Of a stretch of 24,968 nucleotides of DNA, positions 15,891-22,972 are shown piece by piece. The position numbers and the translations under genes were made by a program. The DNA is taken from NCBI GenBank assembly GCA_002779235.1, contig PEXD01000072.1, positions 1 through 24,968 of the forward strand, in the 5' to 3' direction. The stretch is from Candidatus Woesearchaeota archaeon CG07_land_8_20_14_0_80_44_23 (GTDB lineage Archaea; Nanobdellota; Nanobdellia; Woesearchaeales; 0-14-0-80-44-23). The notes under the pieces were generated by a model. The model saw only the letters and a list, made by a program, of their open reading frames with translations. It was not told where the DNA came from and made no database searches. The stretch's first letter is position 1. Every line of letters begins with the position of its first letter.

Positions 15891-16211
15891 ATGATAGCCA
15901 AGCAGCACAAGACAGAAAACGGGACAGTTCTGGCAGTCGTAGACGAGAAATTGGCAGGAAAAAAATTTGAGGAAGGAAGGCTCCAGCTTGACCTTTCTGC
16001 GGATTTTTATAATGGCGAAAAAGTTTCTGAAGAAGAGCTGCTGCAGCTGATGAAAAGCGCATATATAATAAACATCACAGGAAAAAAATCAGTGGAAATT
16101 GCGATAAGGAACAATTTCATAGAAAAGGATGCCATAATAGTTATAGCGGGGATTCCCCACGCCCAGTGCGTAATTTTAAGAAGCGAGAGTTTCTATACGA
16201 GAAGACTTTAA
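15891..16211 (+). CDS. DUF424 family protein
   Basis: This 106-residue protein matches the archaeal DUF424/COG2412 family by its order of motifs: TVLAVVDEKLAGKKFEEG, LQLDLSADFYNGEKVSEEEL, an AYIINITGKKSVEIAIRN segment and the closing VIAGIPHAQCVIL. The molecular function of the family is not established; a role in translation or RNA handling is suggested by its frequent position next to aIF2-beta. It starts one base after the aIF2-beta stop, so it is surely co-transcribed. Its stop codon lies in the left arm of a 12-bp inverted repeat. No zinc site, signal peptide or membrane segment is seen. Confidence 0.85.
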   Translation: MIAKQHKTENGTVLAVVDEKLAGKKFEEGRLQLDLSADFYNGEKVSEEELLQLMKSAYIINITGKKSVEIAIRNNFIEKDAIIVIAGIPHAQCVILRSESFYTRRL

Positions 16212-16287
16212 TATTTGCATAAAATTTGTTAAAGTCTTCTGGACATAGGCAAGGTGAACAATGAAGAATATTAATGTCCTTGCCTAT
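16200..16287 (+). repeat. Two consecutive inverted repeats between DUF424 and RNase Z
   Basis: Repeat one: AGAAGACTTTAA at 16200-16211 pairs perfectly with TTAAAGTCTTCT at 16229-16240 over a 17-base loop; its left arm contains the DUF424 stop. Repeat two: ATAGGCAAGG at 16245-16254 pairs perfectly with CCTTGCCTAT at 16278-16287 over a 23-base loop. No T-tract follows repeat one. They may end or protect the aIF2-beta/DUF424 mRNA, or be a small structured RNA. Confidence 0.5.
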
Positions 16288-16297
16288 AAATTGAAAG

Positions 16298-16306
16298 GTT
16301 TTTATA
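16298..16306 (+). promoter_or_regulatory. TATA element for RNase Z
   Basis: GGTTTTTATAG ends at 16306 and centres about 27 bp before the ATG at 16329. This favours a leaderless mRNA starting at that ATG rather than at the GTG at 16323. Confidence 0.55.
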
Positions 16307-16328
16307 GCAACAGCATTTTCCAGTGCGC

Positions 16329-17222
16329 ATGGCAGAGATGGTATTCCTTGGGACTTCAAGCATGGTGCCCACAAAGGAAAGGAACCACTCCTCATTCTTT
16401 CTGGGCTTCAGGGCAGAGGGAATACTATTCGACTGCGGCGAAGGAACCCAGAGGCAGCTGAAGATTGCAGGAATAAACCCGAACAGGATAACAAAGATAC
16501 TGATAAGCCACTGGCACGGCGACCACACATTAGGCATTCCAGGGCTTCTTCAGACCCTTGCAGCCAACAAGTATGACAAGACGCTGAAGATATACGGGCC
16601 CAAGGGGACAAAAAAAAGCATTAATTACATTCTCAAAACATTCGCATTCCTCAACTCAATCAGCATGGAAATATTTGAGATAAAGAAGACAATGTTCTAC
16701 GAAAATGACGAATATGCGCTTGAGGCATATCCCTTAGAGCATAAGATACCCTGCCTCGGCTTCAGGTTCGTAGAGAAGGACATCACAAAGGTAGACATGG
16801 CAAAGGCGAAAAAGCTGGGGCTATCTGAAGGGCCAATAATTGGAAAGCTCCAGTCGGGAAAGAGCGTTATCATCAAGGGCAGGAAGATAAAGCCGTCAGA
16901 CGTCACATATATCCAGAAAGGCAGGACACTCGGATACATAGCAGACACCAACAGGTGCGAGAACTGCTCGAAGATAGCAAAAGATGCAGACATCCTGATA
17001 TCAGAGTCAACATTCGAGAGCAAGCTCGACGAGAAAGCAGAGGACTACACCCACATGACTGCCAGGGACGCAGCCATGGTTGCAGCAGGCGCAGGCGCAA
17101 AAAAGCTCATACTGACACACTTCAGCCAGAGATACGCTTCAGTTGAAGACCTTCAGGAAGAAGCTAAGACATACTTCCCAAATTCAGTATGCGCCTATGA
17201 CTTTATGAAAGTGCAGTTCTAA
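16329..17222 (+). CDS. rnz: Ribonuclease Z (tRNA 3'-processing endonuclease)
   Basis: It cleaves pre-tRNA after the discriminator base, which matters here because the tRNA in this window has no encoded CCA. The metallo-beta-lactamase fold shows VFLGTSSMVPTKERN, FDCGEGTQRQ, and the zinc motif HWHGDH (His61, His63, Asp65, His66). Further ligands are expected in YPLEHKIPCLGF, GYIADTN and LTHFSQRY. A flexible-arm region lies at about 160-205. The 297 residues from ATG 16329 are of normal short-form length. It converges with the histone gene, leaving only eight bases between stops. Confidence 0.95.
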   Translation: MAEMVFLGTSSMVPTKERNHSSFFLGFRAEGILFDCGEGTQRQLKIAGINPNRITKILISHWHGDHTLGIPGLLQTLAANKYDKTLKIYGPKGTKKSINYILKTFAFLNSISMEIFEIKKTMFYENDEYALEAYPLEHKIPCLGFRFVEKDITKVDMAKAKKLGLSEGPIIGKLQSGKSVIIKGRKIKPSDVTYIQKGRTLGYIADTNRCENCSKIAKDADILISESTFESKLDEKAEDYTHMTARDAAMVAAGAGAKKLILTHFSQRYASVEDLQEEAKTYFPNSVCAYDFMKVQF

Positions 17223-17230
17223 AAAATAAA

Positions 17231-17464
17231 TTAAATCAGAAGGAGCCGCGACATCTCTTCCCTTACCTGCTTCACATCCACATCCTTGACAGTGACCCTG
17301 CCGGCATGCTCAGCATAAACTATCGCCTTCCTCGCGATGTTCTTCGCTATGTCATTAAGAAAATCAGACATAGCCTCCTTTGCAGAATCCGAAACCCTGA
17401 TATTTGGGTCAACTTCCTTTATCATCTTCTCGACAACAGCCAGCGGAACAGGGGACTTTGACAT
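17231..17464 (-). CDS. Archaeal histone
   Basis: The 77-residue protein is a single histone fold of the HMf type that dimerises and wraps DNA. It has the N-terminal PLAVVEKMIKEV helix, RVSDSAKEAMSDFLNDIAKNI as the long central helix, and HAGRVTVKDVDVKQV as the last loop and helix. The length is slightly above the usual 66-70 because of a few extra residues at both ends; there is no long tail. On the minus strand a TATA element (about 17495-17505) and a GAGGTGG ribosome-binding site (about 17469-17475) precede the ATG. Identification is secure. Confidence 0.96.
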   Translation of the reverse strand: MSKSPVPLAVVEKMIKEVDPNIRVSDSAKEAMSDFLNDIAKNIARKAIVYAEHAGRVTVKDVDVKQVREEMSRLLLI

Positions 17465-17570
17465 TAAACCACCTCAGAGCAATAAACCACTGCTTTTTAT
17501 TTAAATGTTTTCCCCAAAATGGCCAACAATAGAATATTTTAAAAACAAAAAGCCAATTCCAAGAGAGAGC

Positions 17571-17642
17571 GGGCCGGTAGTTAAATGGTATAACGCTGCC
17601 TTCGCAAGGCAGAGGCTCCGGGTCCGATTCCCGGCCGGTCCA
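17571..17642 (+). tRNA. tRNA-Ala (anticodon CGC)
   Basis: A full cloverleaf folds: acceptor GGGCCGG/CCGGTCC, D stem GTTA/TAAC with loop AATGGTA, anticodon stem CTGCC/GGCAG with loop TTCGCAA, T stem CCGGG/CCCGG. The anticodon CGC is at 17603-17605. The G3-U70 pair, the alanine identity element, is present, as is discriminator A at 17642. CCA is not encoded and there is no intron. The T loop reads TCCGATT, so position 55 is C instead of the near-universal T. Confidence 0.96.
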
Positions 17643-17659
17643 CTTTTTATTTTGTTTTA
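17643..17659 (+). terminator. T-rich terminator of tRNA-Ala
   Basis: CTTTTTATTTTGTTTTA follows the discriminator base directly, giving three T-runs as used in archaeal termination. Confidence 0.55.
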
Positions 17660-17666
17660 TGCTTAT

Positions 17667-19292
17667 TTATCGGGAATTCTCTACAGAATAGCTTTCTACC
17701 CACTCAACTATGTTGACAGAATGGTCAGAAACTCTTTCAAGATTGTTGAGCAAATCTGTGAATATGGTTGCTGCCAATGGATTGCACAAGCCTTTTTTCA
17801 ATCTCATTATATGCCCTTCCTGAGCAAATTTCACAAGCTCATCAACTTTTTCTTCTCGTTCAATTATTTCTGCTGCAATTTCCTTATCATATTTCTTAAT
17901 CAGGGCAATGCCGTCTGAAAAGTTATTCTTCACAAGTTTGTAAATTCTGTCAATGTCTTTTATTGCAGATTCTGAGAAATTTATTTTTTCATCAATGGTG
18001 TAAAGCCCCAAATTCTTTATGTTATCAGCATGGTCAGCAACCCTTTCTATATCATTGACAAGCCCCATGAGAGCAGTTAATTTACTTGCGTCTTTTTTAG
18101 TTAGCGCTATTCTTGATAGGGAACTCAGGAAAGTGGTGATTTCCTTTTGCAGATTGTCAACAACAAGTTCTGTGTTCTCAACAAATGAAACTTCAGATTT
18201 CTTTTTGAAGCGGGTTATATCGTTAGCAGCCTTAAGCATAGCCAAGGAAAGTTCAGCTTCTCTGATTACCTCCTTTGATGCAAGTTCTATTCCAAACGGG
18301 TCTTCTGCAAATTTTTTGTTTATAAATCTGGGATTGAATCTTACAATGCGCTCCTTTCCAGGCAGGATTTTCTTTATTAGGAGATAGAACCACTTTATAA
18401 ATATCAAGAAGATTATAACATTAATTACATTGAACATTGTGTGGGCAAGCGCAATCTCCTTTCCAAGATCAGGTGTTATTGATGCTATAAGATGCGTGAA
18501 ACTTCCTAAGAAAGGTAAGAATAAGCATACGCCTATTACATTGAAGAAAAAATGAGCTAACGCGCTTCTTCTTGCATTAAGGGAAGTGCCTGCAGAAGCT
18601 ATGAGTGCAGTTACAGTGGTGCCTATGTTTGCTCCAAGCACCAAGGGAATTGCTGCATTCAAACTTATAACTCCTCCCATTCCAAGCACAACAACTATGC
18701 TGCTGGTAACGCCGCTGGATTGTATTATTCCTGTAAAAATCGCTGCTGCCAGAATTCCCAAAATCGGATTTTCAAATACAGTCAGCATATGTATAAAACT
18801 TGGATCTTTTGTAAGCGGCTCCACCCCATATTTTATCAGGCTCAATCCATAAAATATAACTCCAAAATAGAAGATTATTTCCCCGAAATCCTTCTTTTTT
18901 CCTTTTGTGAAGAACCATACAAAAAAACCAATCACAAGCAAATGAGGCGCGTATTTTATTATGTTGAACGCAACCAGCTGTGCAGTTATTGTTGTGCCAA
19001 TATTTGCGCCAAATATTATTCCAAGTGCATTGAAAAATGTGATTATGCCGGCATTTACAAATGCGATAGTAAGCACAGTGGTCGCACTGCTGCTGTGAAC
19101 CACTATTGTAACAAGAATTCCAATTACAACTCCCATCCACGGCTTAGAAACTGACTTTTCAATGAGCATTCTAAGCCTGCCGCTGAGCCCTTTCTGGACG
19201 CTTGCGCTCAGCCTTACAATTCCAAAAATAAAGAAAACAAAACCCACAATAAGATTTGTTATCATTAAAGCGTCTATCTGTATTTTGACCAC
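17667..19292 (-). CDS. Na/Pi-cotransporter family protein with PhoU-like domain
   Basis: The membrane domain (about 1-320) has the duplicated signature of the NptA/COG1283 family: HSSSATT (66-72) with GANIGTT (95-101), and QSSGVTSS (191-198) with GANIGTT (220-226). These form the inverted-repeat substrate site for sodium-driven phosphate transport. The cytoplasmic C-terminal half (about 345-530) is PhoU-like, with two helical repeats carrying DIERVADHADNIKN and NLERVSDHSVNIVE. The start at 19292 is GTG; the first ATG is at 19265 and would lose nine residues. Two structured hairpin units lie in the 5' region on this strand. Direction of phosphate flow is not decided by sequence. Confidence 0.92.
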   Translation of the reverse strand: MVKIQIDALMITNLIVGFVFFIFGIVRLSASVQKGLSGRLRMLIEKSVSKPWMGVVIGILVTIVVHSSSATTVLTIAFVNAGIITFFNALGIIFGANIGTTITAQLVAFNIIKYAPHLLVIGFFVWFFTKGKKKDFGEIIFYFGVIFYGLSLIKYGVEPLTKDPSFIHMLTVFENPILGILAAAIFTGIIQSSGVTSSIVVVLGMGGVISLNAAIPLVLGANIGTTVTALIASAGTSLNARRSALAHFFFNVIGVCLFLPFLGSFTHLIASITPDLGKEIALAHTMFNVINVIIFLIFIKWFYLLIKKILPGKERIVRFNPRFINKKFAEDPFGIELASKEVIREAELSLAMLKAANDITRFKKKSEVSFVENTELVVDNLQKEITTFLSSLSRIALTKKDASKLTALMGLVNDIERVADHADNIKNLGLYTIDEKINFSESAIKDIDRIYKLVKNNFSDGIALIKKYDKEIAAEIIEREEKVDELVKFAQEGHIMRLKKGLCNPLAATIFTDLLNNLERVSDHSVNIVEWVESYSVENSR

Positions 19293-19304
19293 CTAATTTT
19301 TACA

Positions 19305-19353
19305 AAGAAATTGCGCAGGGTTTAAAGCCCCTCACTTTAGTGCGCAATTTCTT
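19305..19353. repeat. Hairpin unit 1 (three-way-junction palindrome)
   Basis: AAGAAATTGCGCA at 19305-19317 pairs with TGCGCAATTTCTT at 19341-19353, a perfect 13-bp stem. The interior folds again as AGGG/CCCT with an A/T-rich loop and CAC-TTTA-GTG. Its 23-base interior core (19320-19342) matches unit 2 at 17 of 23 ungapped positions. It lies upstream of the phosphate transporter start, so on the minus strand it would be in or near that 5' leader. Confidence 0.6.
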
Positions 19354-19357
19354 GTTC

Positions 19358-19443
19358 CAAAACTCGCGAATCAGCGAGGAGCGTAAAGCTCCGGACTTTA
19401 GTCCGGAGATAGCTCCGAGCAGCGAGTTTTGTTACTTTTTTTT
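19358..19443. repeat. Hairpin unit 2 (multi-branched palindrome) with T-tract
   Basis: CAAAACTCGC at 19358-19367 pairs with GCGAGTTTTG at 19422-19431. Inside are GGAGC-GTAAA-GCTCC (19378-19392), GGAC-TTTA-GTCC (19393-19404, extendable to eight pairs CTCCGGAC/GTCCGGAG) and GGAG-ATAG-CTCC (19405-19416), packed without gaps. A run of T follows on the plus strand (19435-19443). On the minus strand it sits just after the winged-helix gene, where it could act in 3'-end formation. Confidence 0.6.
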
Positions 19444-19451
19444 ATAACTGT

Positions 19452-19814
19452 TTATTTTTTTATAAGTTTTTCATAGGCATCATGCTTTGCTCTTCTTATC
19501 CTTTCAATCTCGCCAGATTCTGGGGCAACCATCTTGCTTTTAAGCATGTAATAATTCCTTTCAGAGCTTTTGCCCCAGGAAAATGAGCCAGCTGCCTTCT
19601 CAGCCCTTGAAATCTCAAATTCCTCAAGGATGGAGCCCTTCTCAAGATTGTAATATACTGACCTTAAGCTAACCTTTGAGAAAACATTCTTATAAATTTG
19701 ATAAATTTCATAGCCATAGCCCTCCCTTATTACAAAAAGAATCTTCGCAATGTTCTCCCTTATGATTGAGCCCCTCGGCCTTCCCCTCATCATAATGGCT
19801 CTCCTGCCTTCCAT
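19452..19814 (-). CDS. Small winged-helix DNA-binding protein with AT-hook-like start
   Basis: The 120-residue protein begins MEGRRAIMMRGRPRGS, where RGRPRG resembles an AT-hook core. A PadR/MarR-like winged helix follows (about 20-75), with IIRENIAKILFVIREGYGYE, YQIYKNVFSKVSLRSVYYNL and EKGSILEEFEI. The C-terminal part (about 85-120) is charged and helical. I do not recognise a named family; a transcription regulator is most likely. The frame stays open to 20045, but that extension overlaps the divergent Trm-G10 gene and lacks the domain, so ATG 19814 is chosen. It shares a 53-bp divergent promoter with Trm-G10. Confidence 0.75.
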   Translation of the reverse strand: MEGRRAIMMRGRPRGSIIRENIAKILFVIREGYGYEIYQIYKNVFSKVSLRSVYYNLEKGSILEEFEISRAEKAAGSFSWGKSSERNYYMLKSKMVAPESGEIERIRRAKHDAYEKLIKK

Positions 19815-19834
19815 GATTAAATACTTTTTGATAA

Positions 19835-19848
19835 GGTTTTTAACTTTC
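19835..19848. promoter_or_regulatory. Shared TATA-like centre of the winged-helix/Trm-G10 divergent pair
   Basis: GGTTTTTAACTTTC lies at the middle of the 53-bp gap. Its centre is about 26-27 bp from both start codons (19814 on the minus strand, 19868 on the plus strand), the normal TATA-to-start distance for leaderless archaeal genes. Other TATA candidates for the minus gene exist, so shared use is inferred. Confidence 0.42.
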
Positions 19849-19867
19849 AAGAGGATTTCCGGCAAAT

Positions 19868-20881
19868 ATGAAGTTTGTTTTATTAATTTCAGGGGAGAAT
19901 GAAGCGCTGGCTTTTTCAGAAATAAAGTCAGTTGCAGCAATATTTGACCCTGCTGCAAAAATAAGGAAAAGGAAAAGATTGATTCTTCTCTCATCCGGGC
20001 TGATTGGAGAGGGAAAGGCAATTCAGATGCAGGCGCGCCTTGCATTCACAAGGAGCACAGGGCTGCTGCTCTTCTCGTGCAGCAGAAAACTCCTGAATAA
20101 AAAGATAGAAATATTTGACTGGGCATCTGTTTATTCATCGAGCTTCTCTGTGAGAATAAAGGGAATTTCAGGAAAAGAAAGCAGGATTGCACTGCTTGAG
20201 AGGAGGATTGGCGGGAAAATATTTGACATTCTGCAAGCAAAAGGCATAAAACCCAGAGTACGCCTTGAATTTCCCAAAACTGAGATAGAATTCTTCTTTC
20301 TTGGAAATACCGCATTCTGCGCCAAAATAATTGCAGTCCAGAAAGAGGATTTTGAGGTGAGGGCGCCGAGATACCGCCCAGGATTCTCGCCAGTAAGCAT
20401 GAGCCCGAAGCTCTGCAGGTGCATGGTAAATCTTTCAGGAGCAGCTGCTGGAAAGAAAATCTTTGACCCGTTCTGCGGCACAGGAGGAATTCTCATAGAA
20501 GCAGGGCTGATGGGGCTGAAAATTGAGGGCTCTGACATAGATGCTGAAATGATAGGCAAGTGCAGGAAAAACCTGAAATTCTTCAAATTATCGGCAAGAA
20601 TTTCTGTTGCAGACGCATCCAAAATATCAGGCAGAAAGGATTATGTTGTCTGCGACCTTCCATACGGCGTGAGCTCGTATCTTTCTGAAAAGAAAAAATT
20701 TCTCTACCCAAAATTCACAAGGGCGCTCTCATCGCACCTGGGAGAAAGAGCAGTGCTCTGCATAAAAAAAGGGGAAGATGAGCAGCTGATAAAAAAAGGT
20801 TTTAAAGAACTTAAAATAATAAAATCATTCAGCTACTACATACACAAGAGCATGACAAAAAAGATAATTGTAATTGAGTGA
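19868..20881 (+). CDS. trmG10: tRNA (guanine-10-N2)-methyltransferase, Trm-G10/Trm11 type
   Basis: It methylates the N2 of G10 in tRNA. The 337-residue protein has an N-terminal ferredoxin-like/THUMP region (about 1-160) and a Rossmann methyltransferase domain. The bridging block YRPGFSPVSMSPKLCRCMVNLS is typical of archaeal Trm-G10. The SAM motif is DPFCGTGGILIEAG, the acidic end of strand two is GSDID, and the catalytic motif IV is CDLPYG, where the family usually has DPPYG. The tRNA-Ala in this window has G10 as expected of a substrate. Its stop overlaps the ribosome-binding site of the next gene, a second methyltransferase, so both are co-translated. Confidence 0.9.
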   Translation: MKFVLLISGENEALAFSEIKSVAAIFDPAAKIRKRKRLILLSSGLIGEGKAIQMQARLAFTRSTGLLLFSCSRKLLNKKIEIFDWASVYSSSFSVRIKGISGKESRIALLERRIGGKIFDILQAKGIKPRVRLEFPKTEIEFFFLGNTAFCAKIIAVQKEDFEVRAPRYRPGFSPVSMSPKLCRCMVNLSGAAAGKKIFDPFCGTGGILIEAGLMGLKIEGSDIDAEMIGKCRKNLKFFKLSARISVADASKISGRKDYVVCDLPYGVSSYLSEKKKFLYPKFTRALSSHLGERAVLCIKKGEDEQLIKKGFKELKIIKSFSYYIHKSMTKKIIVIE

Positions 20882-20886
20882 GGAAA

Positions 20887-22035
20887 ATGGCGCAGAAAGA
20901 CAAAAAACAGAAGATAATAGAACTTCTCAAAAAAGGAATGGCAGCAGCAGACATAAAAAAAACCCTGCTTAAGAAAAAAATAAAAGCAGAGAATTCTGAG
21001 ATAGAGCTTGAGCGCCTCAGGATTAAGGCAAAAGCGAAATTCTCAAATCCGGACAAAATGTTTTTCTCTGCAGACACACTGAGATTCTCAACCCCAGAAA
21101 TAGTTGCAAACTACAGGGCAGAAAGGATTTCGGGAAAAATTGTTGCAGACCTGTGCTGCGGCATAGGGAGCCAGTCAATAGCATTTGCAAAAAAATTCTC
21201 CAAGGTTTATGCAGTGGACAACGGCACTGAAAAAATAGAAATGGCGAAAAAGAATGCAGAGGCATTTGGGATAAAAAATATAGAGTTTATCTGCGCAGAC
21301 CTTTTTGATGAGCAAACGCCGTCAAAAATCCCTGATGCTGACTGCATATTCTGCGACCCTGAGCGCGCACCTGCTGAGAAGGAAAGAAAAATAGAAGCAA
21401 TACCTTTTGTAGAGCTGCTGCTGAGCCGCTATTCAAAGATAACAAAGAACATCTGCATAGAGCTTCCACCCCAGATTACGCCTGAAAGAATAGACATGAA
21501 AAAATATGAGTGCGAAAAGGAATACCTGTCCCTCAAGGGAAAGCTTAACCGCCTTGACATCTACTTTGGTAGATTGAAGAGGGCAGAGCGCAGCGCAGTG
21601 CTGCTTCCTGAAGGCATAATATTGGAGTCAAAAAATGCGCATTTTGAGGAGAAAACCTCAGGAGTGCTGGACTATCTGTATGAAATAAACCCTGCAGTTG
21701 AGAAGGCAGGGCTTGTCGGAGAGGCGGCTGAGAAATTTGAAGGGAAAATTTTCGCCTGCTTCAGAAGCAAAAGGTCATCCTTCTTTACCTCATATGAAAG
21801 CATTGAAAGCCCATTCTTTAAAAGATACAGTGTAATTGTCAAATGCGCGAACTCAATACCAACTATAATTTCAGAGCTCAGGAACCTTTCTGCAGGCAGG
21901 ACAGTTCTCCGCGGAAGCGTTGACCCCCGGGAATATTGGGCAATAAGGAACTCAATAGAACAAAAGCTTTCCGGAAGGGCGGAATTCCAGGTTTTCCTCC
22001 TGAGAGAAACAGCTGCAATTTGCAGGCCCATCTAA
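20887..22035 (+). CDS. Class I SAM methyltransferase with THUMP-like C-terminal domain
   Basis: The 382-residue protein has a helical N-terminus (about 1-60). The Rossmann domain has SAM motif ADLCCGIGSQSIAFA, an acidic VYAVDN and motif IV IFCDPERAPAEKERK. A later segment is CIELPPQI. The C-terminal region contains LRGSVDPREYWAIRNSIE, close to the THUMP-like domain found in a family of uncharacterised methyltransferases. An RNA substrate is likely from that domain and from the operon with Trm-G10, but the target is unknown. The in-frame GTG at 20878 belongs to the GTGAGG ribosome-binding site; ATG 20887 is the start. It overlaps the convergent acylphosphatase stop by four bases. Confidence 0.82.
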   Translation: MAQKDKKQKIIELLKKGMAAADIKKTLLKKKIKAENSEIELERLRIKAKAKFSNPDKMFFSADTLRFSTPEIVANYRAERISGKIVADLCCGIGSQSIAFAKKFSKVYAVDNGTEKIEMAKKNAEAFGIKNIEFICADLFDEQTPSKIPDADCIFCDPERAPAEKERKIEAIPFVELLLSRYSKITKNICIELPPQITPERIDMKKYECEKEYLSLKGKLNRLDIYFGRLKRAERSAVLLPEGIILESKNAHFEEKTSGVLDYLYEINPAVEKAGLVGEAAEKFEGKIFACFRSKRSSFFTSYESIESPFFKRYSVIVKCANSIPTIISELRNLSAGRTVLRGSVDPREYWAIRNSIEQKLSGRAEFQVFLLRETAAICRPI

Positions 22036-22298
22036 ATCATTATCTCAAAATCCCCGAGCTCAGATAGGGGTTCCTCAGCAACTTCCACTTTCTTCACTGT
22101 GGACATTATCGGGCCCCGCTTGCACTTCCTGACAAAGTCATCCGCCTTGAAATCAGGGCCCTGCGCAACTACCTCTACAAAATCCCTCTCATTCCTCACA
22201 AAACCCTTGAGCCCTAGAAGGCGCGCCTGCTGCTTGACAAAGAACCTGAATCCTACGCCCTGCACGTCCCCATAGATTTTAAGGCGAACCTGCTTCAT
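22032..22298 (-). CDS. acyP: Acylphosphatase
   Basis: This small enzyme hydrolyses acyl phosphates such as acetyl or carbamoyl phosphate. The 88-residue length is usual. The phosphate-binding loop GDVQGVGFRFFV supplies Arg18, and GFVRNERD supplies the catalytic Asn36. The remainder follows the ferredoxin-like alpha-beta pattern (VEVVAQGP, VRKCKRGP, KKVEVAEEP, FEIMI). Its stop overlaps the end of the preceding convergent methyltransferase gene by four bases. It is divergent from a membrane protein gene over 54 bp, probably with a shared TATA element. Confidence 0.95.
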   Translation of the reverse strand: MKQVRLKIYGDVQGVGFRFFVKQQARLLGLKGFVRNERDFVEVVAQGPDFKADDFVRKCKRGPIMSTVKKVEVAEEPLSELGDFEIMI

Positions 22299-22321
22299 CA
22301 GGAGCAGTAAAAATTCATTAG

Positions 22322-22333
22322 TTTTAAATATTT
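22322..22333. promoter_or_regulatory. Shared bidirectional TATA element, acyP and membrane protein
   Basis: TTTTAAATATTT reads as an A-box on both strands. It lies exactly at the midpoint of the two start codons (22298 minus, 22353 plus), about 27 bp from each. Neither start has a convincing Shine-Dalgarno, so both transcripts are probably leaderless. Confidence 0.55.
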
Positions 22334-22352
22334 CCTATTCACCAAACTACAC

Positions 22353-22970
22353 ATGGCGAAGCCATCCCCAAGGAACTTGGAAAAAAGGAGAAAGAAGTGG
22401 GGGATAATAATTGCCCTCGTCACGGCCTTCATACTGCTCTCAAGCATGCTTGCCATAGTTCTCAATGACAACACCGGCACGTCGATAAGATACAGGGGCG
22501 TGGGATTCAGCCAGAAGCAGGGCTTCTGGACCGCAAAGCTTGACGGGAAGGAGCTTTACTTCTACACAAGCCCTGATGAATTTTCCGCAATCAACATATC
22601 AGACAGCATAGCAAAGAGAATAATTGATTCCAGAATGATTTACATTGTCTTTGACCCGAACAGCGAGCTCTCCTTCCTGGGTGCCATTGACCAGATAAGT
22701 TCAGACCTTTACACAGAGCTTGCGCCGGATTCAATATTTGTCCAGAGGGCCGTAACAAATGAGAGCACGATGTATCCGCTGCCAATTGCCAACTGCAGCA
22801 ATGCAACCTCATATCTTCCTGTGATGCTGTTCCAGATTGCAAATGAGACGTCTGTGGCAATGGACGGAAACTGCATAATAGCCCATGCGCAGACGAACAG
22901 AGATGTTTTTCTCATAAAGGATGACCTGCAGTTCTTGATATTCTACGGCATTGAAAAGCAGAGGCCCTAA
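22353..22970 (+). CDS. Membrane-anchored ectodomain protein, paralogue 1
   Basis: The 205-residue protein has a basic N-terminus (KPSPRNLEKRRKKWG), one transmembrane helix (about 25-45, IIIALVTAFILLSSMLAIVL) and an ectodomain of about 155 residues. The positive-inside rule puts the ectodomain outside the cell. It has several NxS/NxT sequons and cysteines at NCSNAT and DGNCIIA, conserved in paralogue 2 and able to form a disulfide. Shared positions also include GFW, YIVFDP and a closing YGI. I recognise no named family. The next gene starts two bases after its stop, so they form an operon. Confidence 0.75.
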   Translation: MAKPSPRNLEKRRKKWGIIIALVTAFILLSSMLAIVLNDNTGTSIRYRGVGFSQKQGFWTAKLDGKELYFYTSPDEFSAINISDSIAKRIIDSRMIYIVFDPNSELSFLGAIDQISSDLYTELAPDSIFVQRAVTNESTMYPLPIANCSNATSYLPVMLFQIANETSVAMDGNCIIAHAQTNRDVFLIKDDLQFLIFYGIEKQRP

Positions 22971-22972
22971 AG

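Noticed and set aside
16261..16461. 66-residue frame starting in the hairpin loop before RNase Z
   Set aside because: Most of it overlaps RNase Z in another frame and it shows no domain or ribosome-binding site.
17505..17918. 137-residue plus-strand frame
   Set aside because: It runs through the tRNA gene and antisense to the phosphate transporter, so it is a chance frame.
19305..19431. CRISPR-like or insertion-sequence remnant
   Set aside because: Only two units, with palindromic rather than spacer-separated structure, and no transposase or Cas gene in the window.
19815..20045. N-terminal extension of the winged-helix gene by 77 residues
   Set aside because: It lies wholly antisense to Trm-G10 and the promoter gap, has no domain character, and a good ATG with the promoter sits at 19814.
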